DNA of 9,976 nucleotides, from the NCBI GenBank assembly GCA_004552385.1, contig SFOL01000068.1, positions 1-9,976 of the forward strand, in the 5' to 3' direction. The position numbers and the translations under genes were made by a program. Source of the stretch: Bacteroidales bacterium. Lineage in GTDB: Bacteria; Bacteroidota; Bacteroidia; Bacteroidales; Marinilabiliaceae. Below the pieces are notes generated by a model, which did not search any database, was not told the DNA's origin, and saw only the letters and a list, made by a program, of their open reading frames with translations. This document shows, piece by piece, positions 1 through 6,186 of the stretch. Each line of letters starts with the position of its first letter. Position 1 is the first letter of the stretch.

Positions 1-78
1 TATGAGTTCCTTGCAGAATCTTCTGTCGCGATAGTCCAACTGGCTTTTATACGTATCATGCTTAACAAGATTATCTAA
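1..78 (+). CDS. IS5-like DDE transposase, C-terminal end only (cut by window edge)
   Basis: Frame 1 of the plus strand is open from the first base and ends at TAA 76-78. It encodes 25 residues beginning YEFLAESSVAIVQ and ending IRIMLNKII. The order Tyr-Glu-aromatic-Leu, then Ser-x-Ala-Ile, then Ala-x-Ile-Arg-x-Met-Leu resembles the C-terminal helix of IS5-family DDE transposases, which commonly end with a DYExL...SEAxIYxAxIRxMLRRL pattern (family knowledge, recalled without a search). The catalytic DDE residues would lie outside the window. The segment is more AT-rich than the genes further right, as expected for an inserted element. The stop lies just before a likely terminal inverted repeat, which fits the usual IS layout. 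The fragment is short, so the family call is moderate; whether the full element is intact cannot be seen. Confidence 0.62.
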   Translation, partial: YEFLAESSVAIVQLAFIRIMLNKII

Positions 79-80
79 TC

Positions 81-96
81 ATTTCAAAACAGCTTC
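81..96 (+). repeat. putative right terminal inverted repeat of the IS element
   Basis: ATTTCAAAACAGCTTC starts 2 bases after the transposase stop. Read inward on the minus strand it is GAAGCTGTTTTGAAAT, which resembles the GAxGCTGTTTxxAA type ends of IS5-family elements (recalled, not searched). It is followed by TAA (97-99), which could be the short TA or TNA target duplication. The left partner is outside the window, so the exact boundary is inferred. Confidence 0.45.
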
Positions 97-211
97 TAAT
101 ATCCCATCGCAGATCTTGTCGTAATCCTTACTTACGAAATTAACTTAAATTTACATCATTATTTGCGACTATTCCTTGCTATTGCGAAATCTAACTCATA
201 CCTTTGTCGCA

Positions 212-219
212 TAGATTTG
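212..219 (+). promoter_or_regulatory. promoter -7 box TAGATTTG
   Basis: TAGATTTG matches the Bacteroidetes -7 consensus TAnnTTTG exactly. No TTTG is seen at the usual spacing upstream, so the promoter is incomplete by sequence. It would start transcription near 226, just ahead of two hairpins, the second of which is a terminator. Confidence 0.35.
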
Positions 220-225
220 AAAGCG

Positions 226-296
226 AATCACAATAAGGATTATTCCGTTGTGAAAACATTTAAGTCGGGCCTCCTTCGGTTGGCTCGGCTTTTTTT
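226..296 (+). ncRNA. candidate small structured RNA of about 70 nt
   Basis: A promoter-like box (212-219) is followed at a suitable distance by a hairpin with TCACAA at 228-233 paired with TTGTGA at 248-253. Inside its loop GGA (237-239) can pair with TCC (244-246). An A/T-rich linker and a rho-independent terminator (264-296) follow. No start codon with a credible peptide lies between. The arrangement fits a short non-coding RNA or an abandoned attenuator or leader. It resembles no RNA family I recognise, and the call rests only on layout. Confidence 0.25.
264..296 (+). terminator. rho-independent terminator, rightward
   Basis: GTCGGGCC (264-271) pairs with GGCTCGGC (282-289) with two G-T wobbles. 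The loop is about 10 nt and contains TTCG. Seven T residues follow at once (290-296). No gene ends just upstream except the IS transposase about 185 bases earlier. Confidence 0.75.
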
Positions 297-329
297 GTCT
301 AAATGGTCCGCTTGTTTTGGATCCGCCTT

Positions 330-349
330 TTCACAACTCTTGTTGTGAA
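330..349. repeat. 8-bp stem hairpin TTCACAAC/GTTGTGAA
   Basis: TTCACAAC (330-337) and GTTGTGAA (342-349) form a perfect 8-bp stem with a 4-nt TCTT loop. T5 at 352-356 lies close on the plus strand, so it may act as a weak rightward terminator. The core TCACAA...TTGTGA is the same as in the hairpin at 228-253. Confidence 0.45.
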
Positions 350-528
350 TGTTTTTCGGTGTTCCGCCGTGCCCTCGTTTCTTTTAGCCTCCTCAATCCC
401 CATTTATATGCCGCCAGTATTCTAATACCGTTTCCCCACTTTACGCACCCTTGCCCGCCTGCCCGTTTCAACTCGGTCGGATCGCTGTCTCTTGTCAAGT
501 CTGTTTTCCTCATTAAGGTGAAAATCAT

Positions 529-564
529 AAAAAGCGGCGCACGGAGTTTTACTCCATGCGCCGC
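529..564 (-). terminator. second (distal) terminator downstream of rnr
   Basis: GCGGCGCA (534-541) pairs with TGCGCCGC (557-564). After one C-A mismatch, GGAGT (543-547) pairs with ACTCC (551-555), leaving a 3-nt loop. On the minus strand the stem is followed by five T residues (complement of A5 at 529-533), so the direction matches rnr. It backs up the terminator at 576-600. Confidence 0.7.
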
Positions 565-575
565 GCAGATTAGTC

Positions 576-600
576 AAAAAGCCACCGCGGAGGCGGTGGC
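576..600 (-). terminator. rnr rho-independent terminator (proximal)
   Basis: GCCACCGC (581-588) and GCGGTGGC (593-600) form a perfect 8-bp GC-rich stem with a 4-nt loop. On the minus strand it is followed by T5 (complement of A5 at 576-580). It lies about 72 bases past the rnr stop codon. Confidence 0.8.
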
Positions 601-672
601 TTAATTGTTAGGCGGAGCAATGCGCAAAGTCGTTTGCCGTGCCTTGCGCTGCCGTCCGAGGATGTTTATTTG

Positions 673-3126
673 TCACTTCCTCTTCCTTTTCCTCTTTTTG
701 TCATTCTTGCCGCCGTTCTTGTGGCTCTTGCGGCGGTCCAACACGCTCTTGGGTGGCACGCCGCCGGAGTCCTTGCGCCCGCGCCCGTGGCCCGACTTAC
801 CCTTGAATCCGCCCAATGCGGCCTTCTTGCCGTTCTTGCCGCTTGCCGCGCCCGCCAGCGCCATCTTGCGCTGCTGCTCCAGGATGTTGCCGCCGGCCGC
901 TAATATCTTCTGGTTCTGCCTCTCTATGTCGGTCAGCGGGCTGCCTGCCAAGGCCATGTCTATCTGCTTCTTCTCCAGGTTGGCGTTGGCGATGCGGACG
1001 CGGATGCTGTCGCCCAGCTGGAACTTCTTGCCTGTGTTCCTGCCCACCACGCAATAGTTGTCCTCGTCAAAGACGTACTGGTCGTCGTCCATGTCGTGCA
1101 GGCTTATCATGCCCTCGCACATGTTCTCGACAATCTCGGCGTATATGCCCCACTCGGTCACGCCGGATATGCGGGCGTCAAACTCCTCGCCCAGGCGGTC
1201 CAGGAGGAACTCGCACTGCTTATATTTTATCGAGTCGCGCTCCGCCTCGGCCGCCATCACCTCTTGCGCCGAGCAGTGCTCGCACATCTCCTCATACTTG
1301 TCCTTGTTGGCGCTCTTGCCGCCGTTCAGGTACGAGAATAGCAGGCGGTGGACCATCATGTCCGGATATCGGCGTATGGGGCTGGTGAAGTGCGTGTAGA
1401 ATGGGAACGCCAGGCCGTAGTGACCTATGTTTGTCGTGGTGTACTTGGCTTTAGCCATGGTGCGCAGGGCCAGCACCTCCACGAGGTTCTGCTCGCCCTT
1501 GCCGTGGCACTCGGCCAAGACCCTGTTCACGGCGTTGCTTATCTGCTCATCTTTCTGGGGCATGGCCTCGTAGCCGAAGCGGCGTATGAAAGCCGCGAAC
1601 TTTGAGTAGCGCTCCTCGCTCGGCTGGTCGTGCACGCGGTAAACGAAGGTCTTGGGCGTACGCTTGCGCCCCGTCTCGTTAAACTCGTCTTTGCCCACGA
1701 ACTCCGCCACGCGCTTGTTGGCCATGAGCATGAACTCCTCCACCAGCATGTTGCTCTCCTTGGCCTCTTTGAAGTAGACCGAGAGGGGCTTGCCGTTCTC
1801 GTCTATCTCAAAGCGCGGCTCCACGCGCTCGAAGCTGATGGCTCCGGCCTCGAAGCGGCGTTTGCGCATCTTCTGAGCCAGCTCGTTCAGCTTCAGCACC
1901 TCGGTCTTATAGTCATTGGGGTCGTCGCCGGGGTTCACGCCCTCTATCAGGGCCTGGGCCTCCTCATAGGTGAAGCGCCGGTTGCTGCGGATAACCGTCT
2001 TGGCTATCTTGGACTTCACTATCTCGGCCTCGTCGTTCATCTCGGCTATCACCGAGAATGTCAGCTTCTCCTCGTCTGGGCGCAGCGAGCACAGGAAGTT
2101 CGACAGCCTCTCGGGCAGCATGGGCACCACGCGGTCCACCAGGTAGACCGATGTGGCGCGGTTGTAACCCTCGTCGTCTATTATGGTGCCGGGCGTCACG
2201 TAGTGCGTCACGTCGGCTATGTGGACGCCCACCTCCCAGTTGCCGTTCTCCAGCTGGCGTATTGAGAGGGCGTCGTCAAAATCCTTGGCGTCTTTGGGGT
2301 CGATGGTGAAGGTGACCACTTCGCGCATGTCTATGCGCTTTGCCACCTCCTCGGGCGTTATGCCGGGGGCTATCTTCTCGGCCTCGGCGGCCACGTCTTC
2401 AGGATATGAGTATGGCAGGCCGTACTCGGCCAGTATGGCGTGCATCTCGGCCTGGTTGTCGCCCACGTTGCCCAGCACGGCCACTATCTCGCCCTCGGGG
2501 CTGCGGCCAGCCTCGGGCCACTTGGTTATCTTCGCTATGGCTTTCTGGCCATTCTCGCCGCCGCCCAGCTTGTCGTGGGGGATGTATATGTCGCGCCCGC
2601 CGGTCTGGCGGGGGTTGCACACCAGGAATGACGCTTTATCCGTTATGTCAAGAATGCCGACGAACGTCTCGCGCTTGCGCTCAGTCACGTTCACTATCTT
2701 GCCCTCGGGCTGACGGCCGGGTTTGCGGCGGAACACGTCCACCTCCACCTTGTCGCCGTGCATGGCTGTGCCTATGTTTGTGCGGTCTACGAATATGTCT
2801 TGCGGCTCCGCCTCCTTGTCGTCCGGGACCACGTAGGCTGAGCCCGACGAGGTCATGTCGACTGTGCCGGTCACGGTGTCGGAGCCCACGCCCTCGCCGC
2901 GCATGGCGAACTTGCCCGGCTGAGCCGTCTCCACCAGCTCATGGCTCTGCGCCATCGAGTAGAGCATGTCTTGAACTTTCTCCCGGTCCTGCTTGCTCTT
3001 ATACCCTATGCCCTCTGTCACTTCCTTATAGTTGAAGGAGTGTGACATGTTATCGTGGAAAAATTTTAATATCTTGTCTTTCAGGGCGTTCTCTTTCTGC
3101 TCGTCAGACTGTTTCCTCTTCGCCAT
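673..3126 (-). CDS. rnr: ribonuclease R (RNase II/RNB family 3'-5' exoribonuclease)
   Basis: RNase R degrades RNA processively from the 3' end, including structured RNA, and takes part in mRNA, rRNA and tmRNA-linked decay in the cytoplasm. The 817-residue protein has the full family layout: an N-terminal helix-turn-helix (about 15-75), two cold-shock-type OB folds (about 85-135 and 155-205), the RNB catalytic domain (about 265-600) and a C-terminal S1 domain (about 646-726). The catalytic acidic set lies in DPKDAKDFDDA: D276, D282, D284 and D285, the same spacing as in E. coli RNase R. YTHFTSPIRRYPD is also intact. The last 90 residues are Lys/Arg/Gly-rich and end in KKRKRKRK. I chose ATG at 3124-3126 (MAKRKQ); the frame also has a TTG four codons earlier, which is less likely. 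Transcription appears to be single-gene, closed by two terminators. Confidence 0.97.
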   Translation of the reverse strand: MAKRKQSDEQKENALKDKILKFFHDNMSHSFNYKEVTEGIGYKSKQDREKVQDMLYSMAQSHELVETAQPGKFAMRGEGVGSDTVTGTVDMTSSGSAYVVPDDKEAEPQDIFVDRTNIGTAMHGDKVEVDVFRRKPGRQPEGKIVNVTERKRETFVGILDITDKASFLVCNPRQTGGRDIYIPHDKLGGGENGQKAIAKITKWPEAGRSPEGEIVAVLGNVGDNQAEMHAILAEYGLPYSYPEDVAAEAEKIAPGITPEEVAKRIDMREVVTFTIDPKDAKDFDDALSIRQLENGNWEVGVHIADVTHYVTPGTIIDDEGYNRATSVYLVDRVVPMLPERLSNFLCSLRPDEEKLTFSVIAEMNDEAEIVKSKIAKTVIRSNRRFTYEEAQALIEGVNPGDDPNDYKTEVLKLNELAQKMRKRRFEAGAISFERVEPRFEIDENGKPLSVYFKEAKESNMLVEEFMLMANKRVAEFVGKDEFNETGRKRTPKTFVYRVHDQPSEERYSKFAAFIRRFGYEAMPQKDEQISNAVNRVLAECHGKGEQNLVEVLALRTMAKAKYTTTNIGHYGLAFPFYTHFTSPIRRYPDMMVHRLLFSYLNGGKSANKDKYEEMCEHCSAQEVMAAEAERDSIKYKQCEFLLDRLGEEFDARISGVTEWGIYAEIVENMCEGMISLHDMDDDQYVFDEDNYCVVGRNTGKKFQLGDSIRVRIANANLEKKQIDMALAGSPLTDIERQNQKILAAGGNILEQQRKMALAGAASGKNGKKAALGGFKGKSGHGRGRKDSGGVPPKSVLDRRKSHKNGGKNDKKRKRKRK

Positions 3127-3202
3127 ATTATAAGTCAATTCTATATCAATGTAAATGTAACGATTTTTTTCTATTCCCCGCCGTTAAGAAATCGTTTCGT
3201 CT

Positions 3203-3210
3203 TATATTTG
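3203..3210 (+). promoter_or_regulatory. promoter -7 box TATATTTG for the SGNH hydrolase gene
   Basis: TATATTTG is an exact TAnnTTTG match, 49 bases before the ATG at 3260, which gives a leader of roughly 40 nt. No clear TTTG -33 box is visible at 19-21 bases upstream. The 133-bp spacer is shared with rnr, which runs the other way. The best rnr candidate is only TACATTTA at about 3157-3150 on the minus strand. Confidence 0.5.
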
Positions 3211-3259
3211 AGCTTATTAAGTATCAGGGGCTGCGGCCTTTGGCTAATGCGTATCTCTA

Positions 3260-3994
3260 ATGAAGTTTTCTCTTATTGCGGCTTCGGCCGCCGTGGCTTC
3301 GCTTATGGCTTGCCAGCCTGCCCCACGCGGGGCGGGCGACCCTTTCGCCGGCAAGACTTTCTCTGTGCTCGGCGATTCTTACTCCACGTTTATGGGGACT
3401 ATGAGCCCCGACACCAACTACGTCTGGTATGACACCGCCCAGGTCCGCCGAGGCGGAACGGATGTCGACGCCGCCGCGCAGATGTGGTGGAGCCTCCTGG
3501 CCGACAGCCTCGGCATGAAGATGGTCCAGAATAACTCGTTCTCAGGCTCTACCATCGGCTACCACGGATATGATGATGACAAAGACGGGCAACCTGACGA
3601 CTTCTCCGACCGCGCCTTCATAACGCGCATGACGAACCTCGTCCCCTCCGACTTCATCTTCGTCTTCGGCGGGACTAACGACAGCTGGTCGGGAGCGCCC
3701 GCCGGCTCTTACGGGGTCGAGGCCGCCGATAGCCTCTTCTCTTTCAGGCCCGCCATGCGCAAGCTACTCTGCGGGCTCAAAGACCTGCACCCCGAGGCCA
3801 AAGTCTACGTGATCATTAACAGCGAGCTGCGCAGCGAGATCGCGGGCAGCGAGCAGGCTCTTGCCGACGAGTGCGGAGTGCCATACGTCGTGCTGTATGA
3901 CGTCGACAAGCACTGGGGGCACCCCACGCGCGCAGGGCAGAAAGCCATTGCCGAGCAGGTGGCGCGCGCCTTGATCCGCACCGAGGCGCGGTAG
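3260..3994 (+). CDS. SGNH/GDSL-family hydrolase, predicted lipoprotein
   Basis: The protein has 244 residues. A lipoprotein signal peptide ends in LMAC with the lipidated cysteine at position 18, so it should sit on the periplasmic or outer surface of the cell envelope. SGNH blocks are visible: GDSYS (nucleophile S40), SGST with G96 (block II), GGTND with N140 (block III) and HPTRAGQKAIAEQV with H221 (block V). Such enzymes are esterases or lipases, often carbohydrate deacetylases; the substrate cannot be told here. An oddity is that the residue three before H221, normally the catalytic Asp of DxxH, is H218 (sequence DKHWGHP). The Asp role may pass to D216 or be absent. ATG 3260 is the natural start, directly before the signal peptide. 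The gene converges on the next one with only 3 bp between stops and no terminator. Confidence 0.88.
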   Translation: MKFSLIAASAAVASLMACQPAPRGAGDPFAGKTFSVLGDSYSTFMGTMSPDTNYVWYDTAQVRRGGTDVDAAAQMWWSLLADSLGMKMVQNNSFSGSTIGYHGYDDDKDGQPDDFSDRAFITRMTNLVPSDFIFVFGGTNDSWSGAPAGSYGVEAADSLFSFRPAMRKLLCGLKDLHPEAKVYVIINSELRSEIAGSEQALADECGVPYVVLYDVDKHWGHPTRAGQKAIAEQVARALIRTEAR

Positions 3995-3997
3995 GCC

Positions 3998-5560
3998 TTA
4001 TGGCTCCACGCTCGCACGCATAGCGAACGGCGAGCGATCAAAGTTGCATTTTGCGCTTATCTCCGCGCTCTTGGCGGCATCGAAATGAATGGTCATTTCG
4101 ATGCCGCTTATCCAATCTGCGAACAGCAGGCGGAGGTTTAGTGTCTTGCGCCCCGTCCATCCGTAAGATCCGGCCACGACGAACGACCGCGTGAACCCCG
4201 AGTACGCTCCGCGTGTGAAGCCTTTGGGGTGGGGTGGGAAGGTGGTCGGCACTTGGCCGCGCGTCCAGCCTCCGTTGGCCAACTCTATCGGCACGATTCG
4301 CGAGAGCGAGTCGATCACGGTGGCGGTGAGCGTCTTGCCGTTCGGGCTCAAGGTTATGCTTTGCCAGCCTAAGCGGTTGGCGGGCAGGCGCAGAGTAATG
4401 GCCGATCCGTCTGTGAGTATGGCTGAGCTGGAACGGCCGGGTGCTGTCCGGGTCGTGTAGCCCGCATGCCTTGCGACGAGTCTTTCGCTTTTGCGCGTCT
4501 TGGGCAGTGGACCGTCCGACAGGGAGGGGACGACGATCCTGAAGAGCATTCTCTGCTCCCTGTTGCCCGGCGCGGCGGACGTTATGCACTGTGTAATGAC
4601 GCACACCATGTCCTCGTCCGGCATCACGATGATGAATTGCCCGTAAGCCCCGTCGGCCCTCATCGTGTTCGGGTGGGCGCAACTCCACATCTGCAGGCCG
4701 TAGCCTTTTTCCGCCACGTGGACGCTCATCATGTTTCTCACCCAACTCTCCGTCAGCACCCTACGGCCTTCAAATAAGCCACCATTCAGCAGGCATTGCC
4801 CGAATTTGGCCATGCTCTCGGCCGTCAGGTAAAGCCCCCATCCGCCGCACGAGACTCCCTCGGGGCTGCTCTCCCACACGGCCTCCCTTATGCCGAGTGG
4901 CTCAAAAAGGCGGGGGCGCAGGTACTCCGCCAGCGGCACGCCCGCCACTCGGCTTATGATGGCAGAGAGCAGATAGGTGTCCATTGAATCGTACGCAAAC
5001 AGGCTGCCGGGATCGGCCGTCTGCCTGCGCTTCAGGCATTCGCCGACCCACGCATCGCAGTGCGCCCTCACGCTGTCGGTCGGGACGAAGCCCGATCGCA
5101 TCGTCAGCAGGTCATATACCGTCAGGTCGGCCAGCCGGGGCGGGATGTCGTCGGGTAGCTCGCCAGGGAAGAATGCCGCCACGCGATCCGTCAGGCGCAG
5201 CCTGTTCTCTTCCACGGCCATGCCGACTGCCGCCGCGGCAAACGTCTTGGAGCACGAGAAGAGGGTGTGGCCGTCTTCCGCACGGAAAGGCGACGGGTGC
5301 GCCTCGCCAATCACCGCGCCATGACGGAGCAGCATCACGTGGTGCAGCTCGGCGTCGGGCGTCGACATCACGGAGTCCAGAAAGGCCGCAACCGTCTCTG
5401 ATGGCACGCCCTGGGCCTCGGGAGACGTCCGGCGCAACCGCGCATCTTGAGCGGCGGATGCCGTGGCTATGGCCGTGGAGACGGCGATGAGCAGCGCGTG
5501 GCGGAGTCTCTTTGCACATTTTGCTAAGTGATGGGAACCGTCCATAGGCGGATTTGGCAT
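3998..5560 (-). CDS. serine hydrolase, beta-lactamase/penicillin-binding-protein-like (class C type fold)
   Basis: A 520-residue exported protein. Residues 1-22 are a basic n-region, then comes a hydrophobic stretch (about 22-37) with likely signal peptidase cleavage after ASA. The S12-type beta-lactamase domain spans about 45-345: SxxK is S102-C-S-K105 within FSCSKTF, the second motif is Y190-D-S192 in place of Y-x-N, and DGAYGQ at 303-308 sits where the HxG/KTG motif is expected. The family includes esterases, D-aminopeptidases and peptide hydrolases acting on small amides or esters, often linked to cell-wall material. True drug resistance should not be assumed. Residues about 360-520 are a further beta-rich domain with repeated hydrophobic strands, of unknown role. 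ATG at 5560 is used; ATG at codon 6 (5545) gives a shorter n-region and is a real alternative. It stands alone, divergent from the acetyltransferase gene. Confidence 0.88.
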   Translation of the reverse strand: MPNPPMDGSHHLAKCAKRLRHALLIAVSTAIATASAAQDARLRRTSPEAQGVPSETVAAFLDSVMSTPDAELHHVMLLRHGAVIGEAHPSPFRAEDGHTLFSCSKTFAAAAVGMAVEENRLRLTDRVAAFFPGELPDDIPPRLADLTVYDLLTMRSGFVPTDSVRAHCDAWVGECLKRRQTADPGSLFAYDSMDTYLLSAIISRVAGVPLAEYLRPRLFEPLGIREAVWESSPEGVSCGGWGLYLTAESMAKFGQCLLNGGLFEGRRVLTESWVRNMMSVHVAEKGYGLQMWSCAHPNTMRADGAYGQFIIVMPDEDMVCVITQCITSAAPGNREQRMLFRIVVPSLSDGPLPKTRKSERLVARHAGYTTRTAPGRSSSAILTDGSAITLRLPANRLGWQSITLSPNGKTLTATVIDSLSRIVPIELANGGWTRGQVPTTFPPHPKGFTRGAYSGFTRSFVVAGSYGWTGRKTLNLRLLFADWISGIEMTIHFDAAKSAEISAKCNFDRSPFAMRASVEP

Positions 5561-5567
5561 AACTTTG
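5560..5567 (+). promoter_or_regulatory. promoter -7 box TAACTTTG for the acetyltransferase gene
   Basis: TAACTTTG matches TAnnTTTG exactly and lies 43 bases before the GTG at 5610, predicting a leader of about 35 nt. Its first base is also the first base (complement) of the neighbouring hydrolase start codon, so the two divergent 5' ends overlap. No proper -33 TTTG is seen at normal spacing. Confidence 0.45.
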
Positions 5568-5609
5568 TGGCTATAATAATAAGAACCGAAATCTCATTTT
5601 TTCTTTGCC

Positions 5610-6125
5610 GTGAAAACACGCCTTGAGCGCATAATGGACACGACCGACGCCCACTACATTGACTGTGAGCGTCTCTATCTTGAGGCCTTCCCGCCCGACG
5701 AGAGGCGGTCTGCCGAAGAGGAACGGCGACTTACGGACACCGAGCCACACTTCCATCCGCACGCCATTTTGCATGACGGCCACCTCTGCGGGCTCGCCAA
5801 CACGTGGCATCTTGCGGGCGTAAGGTATATCGAGCATCTTGCCATATCGCCGTCGCAAAGGGCCCACGGCATAGCGTCCGACGTGCTCACCATACTCAAG
5901 GGGCAGGGAGACCCCATAATTCTCGAGGTCGAGCCGCCCGACACCGATGAGGCCCGGCGCCGGATTGCGTTCTATGAGAGGAACGGTTTCAGAATGCTCA
6001 GGGTTGACTATGAGCAACCGTATGAGGATGAGGCGGGAGAAACCGAGAACCTCAAGATGAACCTTATGGTCTGGGGCGATATCGACAACCTGGCCGAGGT
6101 GATAAAAGAAATCCAGAGCGTATAG
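5610..6125 (+). CDS. GNAT-family N-acetyltransferase
   Basis: GNAT enzymes move an acetyl group from acetyl-CoA to an amine of a small molecule or protein. This 171-residue protein begins with a strand and helix ending in LYLEAFPPDERR (22-33), typical of one GNAT subgroup. The acetyl-CoA-binding motif A follows at about 74-98: IEHLAISPSQRAHGIASDVL, with Q83-R84-x-x-G87-x-A89 as the pyrophosphate loop. Motif B FYERNGF is at 121-127, and a closing strand NLKMNLMVW at 147-155. The start is GTG at 5610; the first ATG (codon 9, 5634) would cut into the first beta strand, so GTG is preferred. The acceptor substrate is unknown. The minus-strand frame over 5571-6017 is a shadow. The gene runs towards nspC and ends 61 bp before its stop. 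Confidence 0.88.
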   Translation: MKTRLERIMDTTDAHYIDCERLYLEAFPPDERRSAEEERRLTDTEPHFHPHAILHDGHLCGLANTWHLAGVRYIEHLAISPSQRAHGIASDVLTILKGQGDPIILEVEPPDTDEARRRIAFYERNGFRMLRVDYEQPYEDEAGETENLKMNLMVWGDIDNLAEVIKEIQSV

Positions 6126-6139
6126 GCCGCTTCGTGTGT

Positions 6140-6153
6140 CCTGTGCGCGCAGG
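6140..6153. repeat. small palindrome between convergent genes
   Basis: CCTGTGCGCGCAGG can fold into a short stem (CCTGT with GCAGG, one wobble) in the 61-bp gap between the acetyltransferase and nspC stops. It has no T-tract, so it is not a classical terminator. It is the only structure seen between these convergent genes. Confidence 0.25.
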
Positions 6154-6186
6154 CTCCCTCGTCTTCTCTTGGTGGTGGGGGCCGCG

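Larger units (their letters stand above)
97..672. other. non-coding stretch between IS end and rnr
   Basis: About 575 bases without a credible gene. The only open frames are short, have poor composition, and overlap hairpins or terminators. It holds a TAGATTTG promoter-like box at 212-219, a TCACAA/TTGTGA hairpin at 228-253, a rho-independent terminator at 264-296, a TTCACAAC/GTTGTGAA hairpin at 330-349, a small GTATT-CT-AATAC palindrome at 417-428, and two strong leftward terminators at 529-564 and 576-600. From about 360 to 528 I see no further structure. Confidence 0.6.

Noticed and set aside
1..72. Minus-strand reading LVKHDTYKSQLDYRDRRFCKELI as a gene fragment
   Set aside because: The plus-strand frame in the same place has a transposase-like C-terminus followed by a stop and an IR-like end, which explains the segment better.
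163..348. 61-codon plus-strand frame
   Set aside because: It starts at TTG and runs straight through the terminator at 264-296 and the hairpin at 330-349.
331..528. 65-codon minus-strand frame starting MIFTLMRKTD
   Set aside because: Its 3' end lies in the hairpin at 330-349, its Arg/Lys-rich composition looks random, and it resembles no family I know.
605..1057. 150-codon plus-strand frame and other frames inside rnr
   Set aside because: They are antisense shadows of a full-length, motif-complete ribonuclease R.
1630..2265. 211-codon plus-strand frame rich in Leu, Val, His and Gly
   Set aside because: Antisense to the RNB domain of rnr; the composition is what the reverse of that codon usage gives.
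4038..4745. 235-codon minus-strand frame within the serine hydrolase
   Set aside because: It is an out-of-frame reading of the hydrolase gene, with Arg/Pro/His-rich composition and no domain.
5571..6017. 148-codon minus-strand frame opposite the acetyltransferase
   Set aside because: The plus strand carries intact GNAT motifs A and B, so the opposite frame is a shadow.
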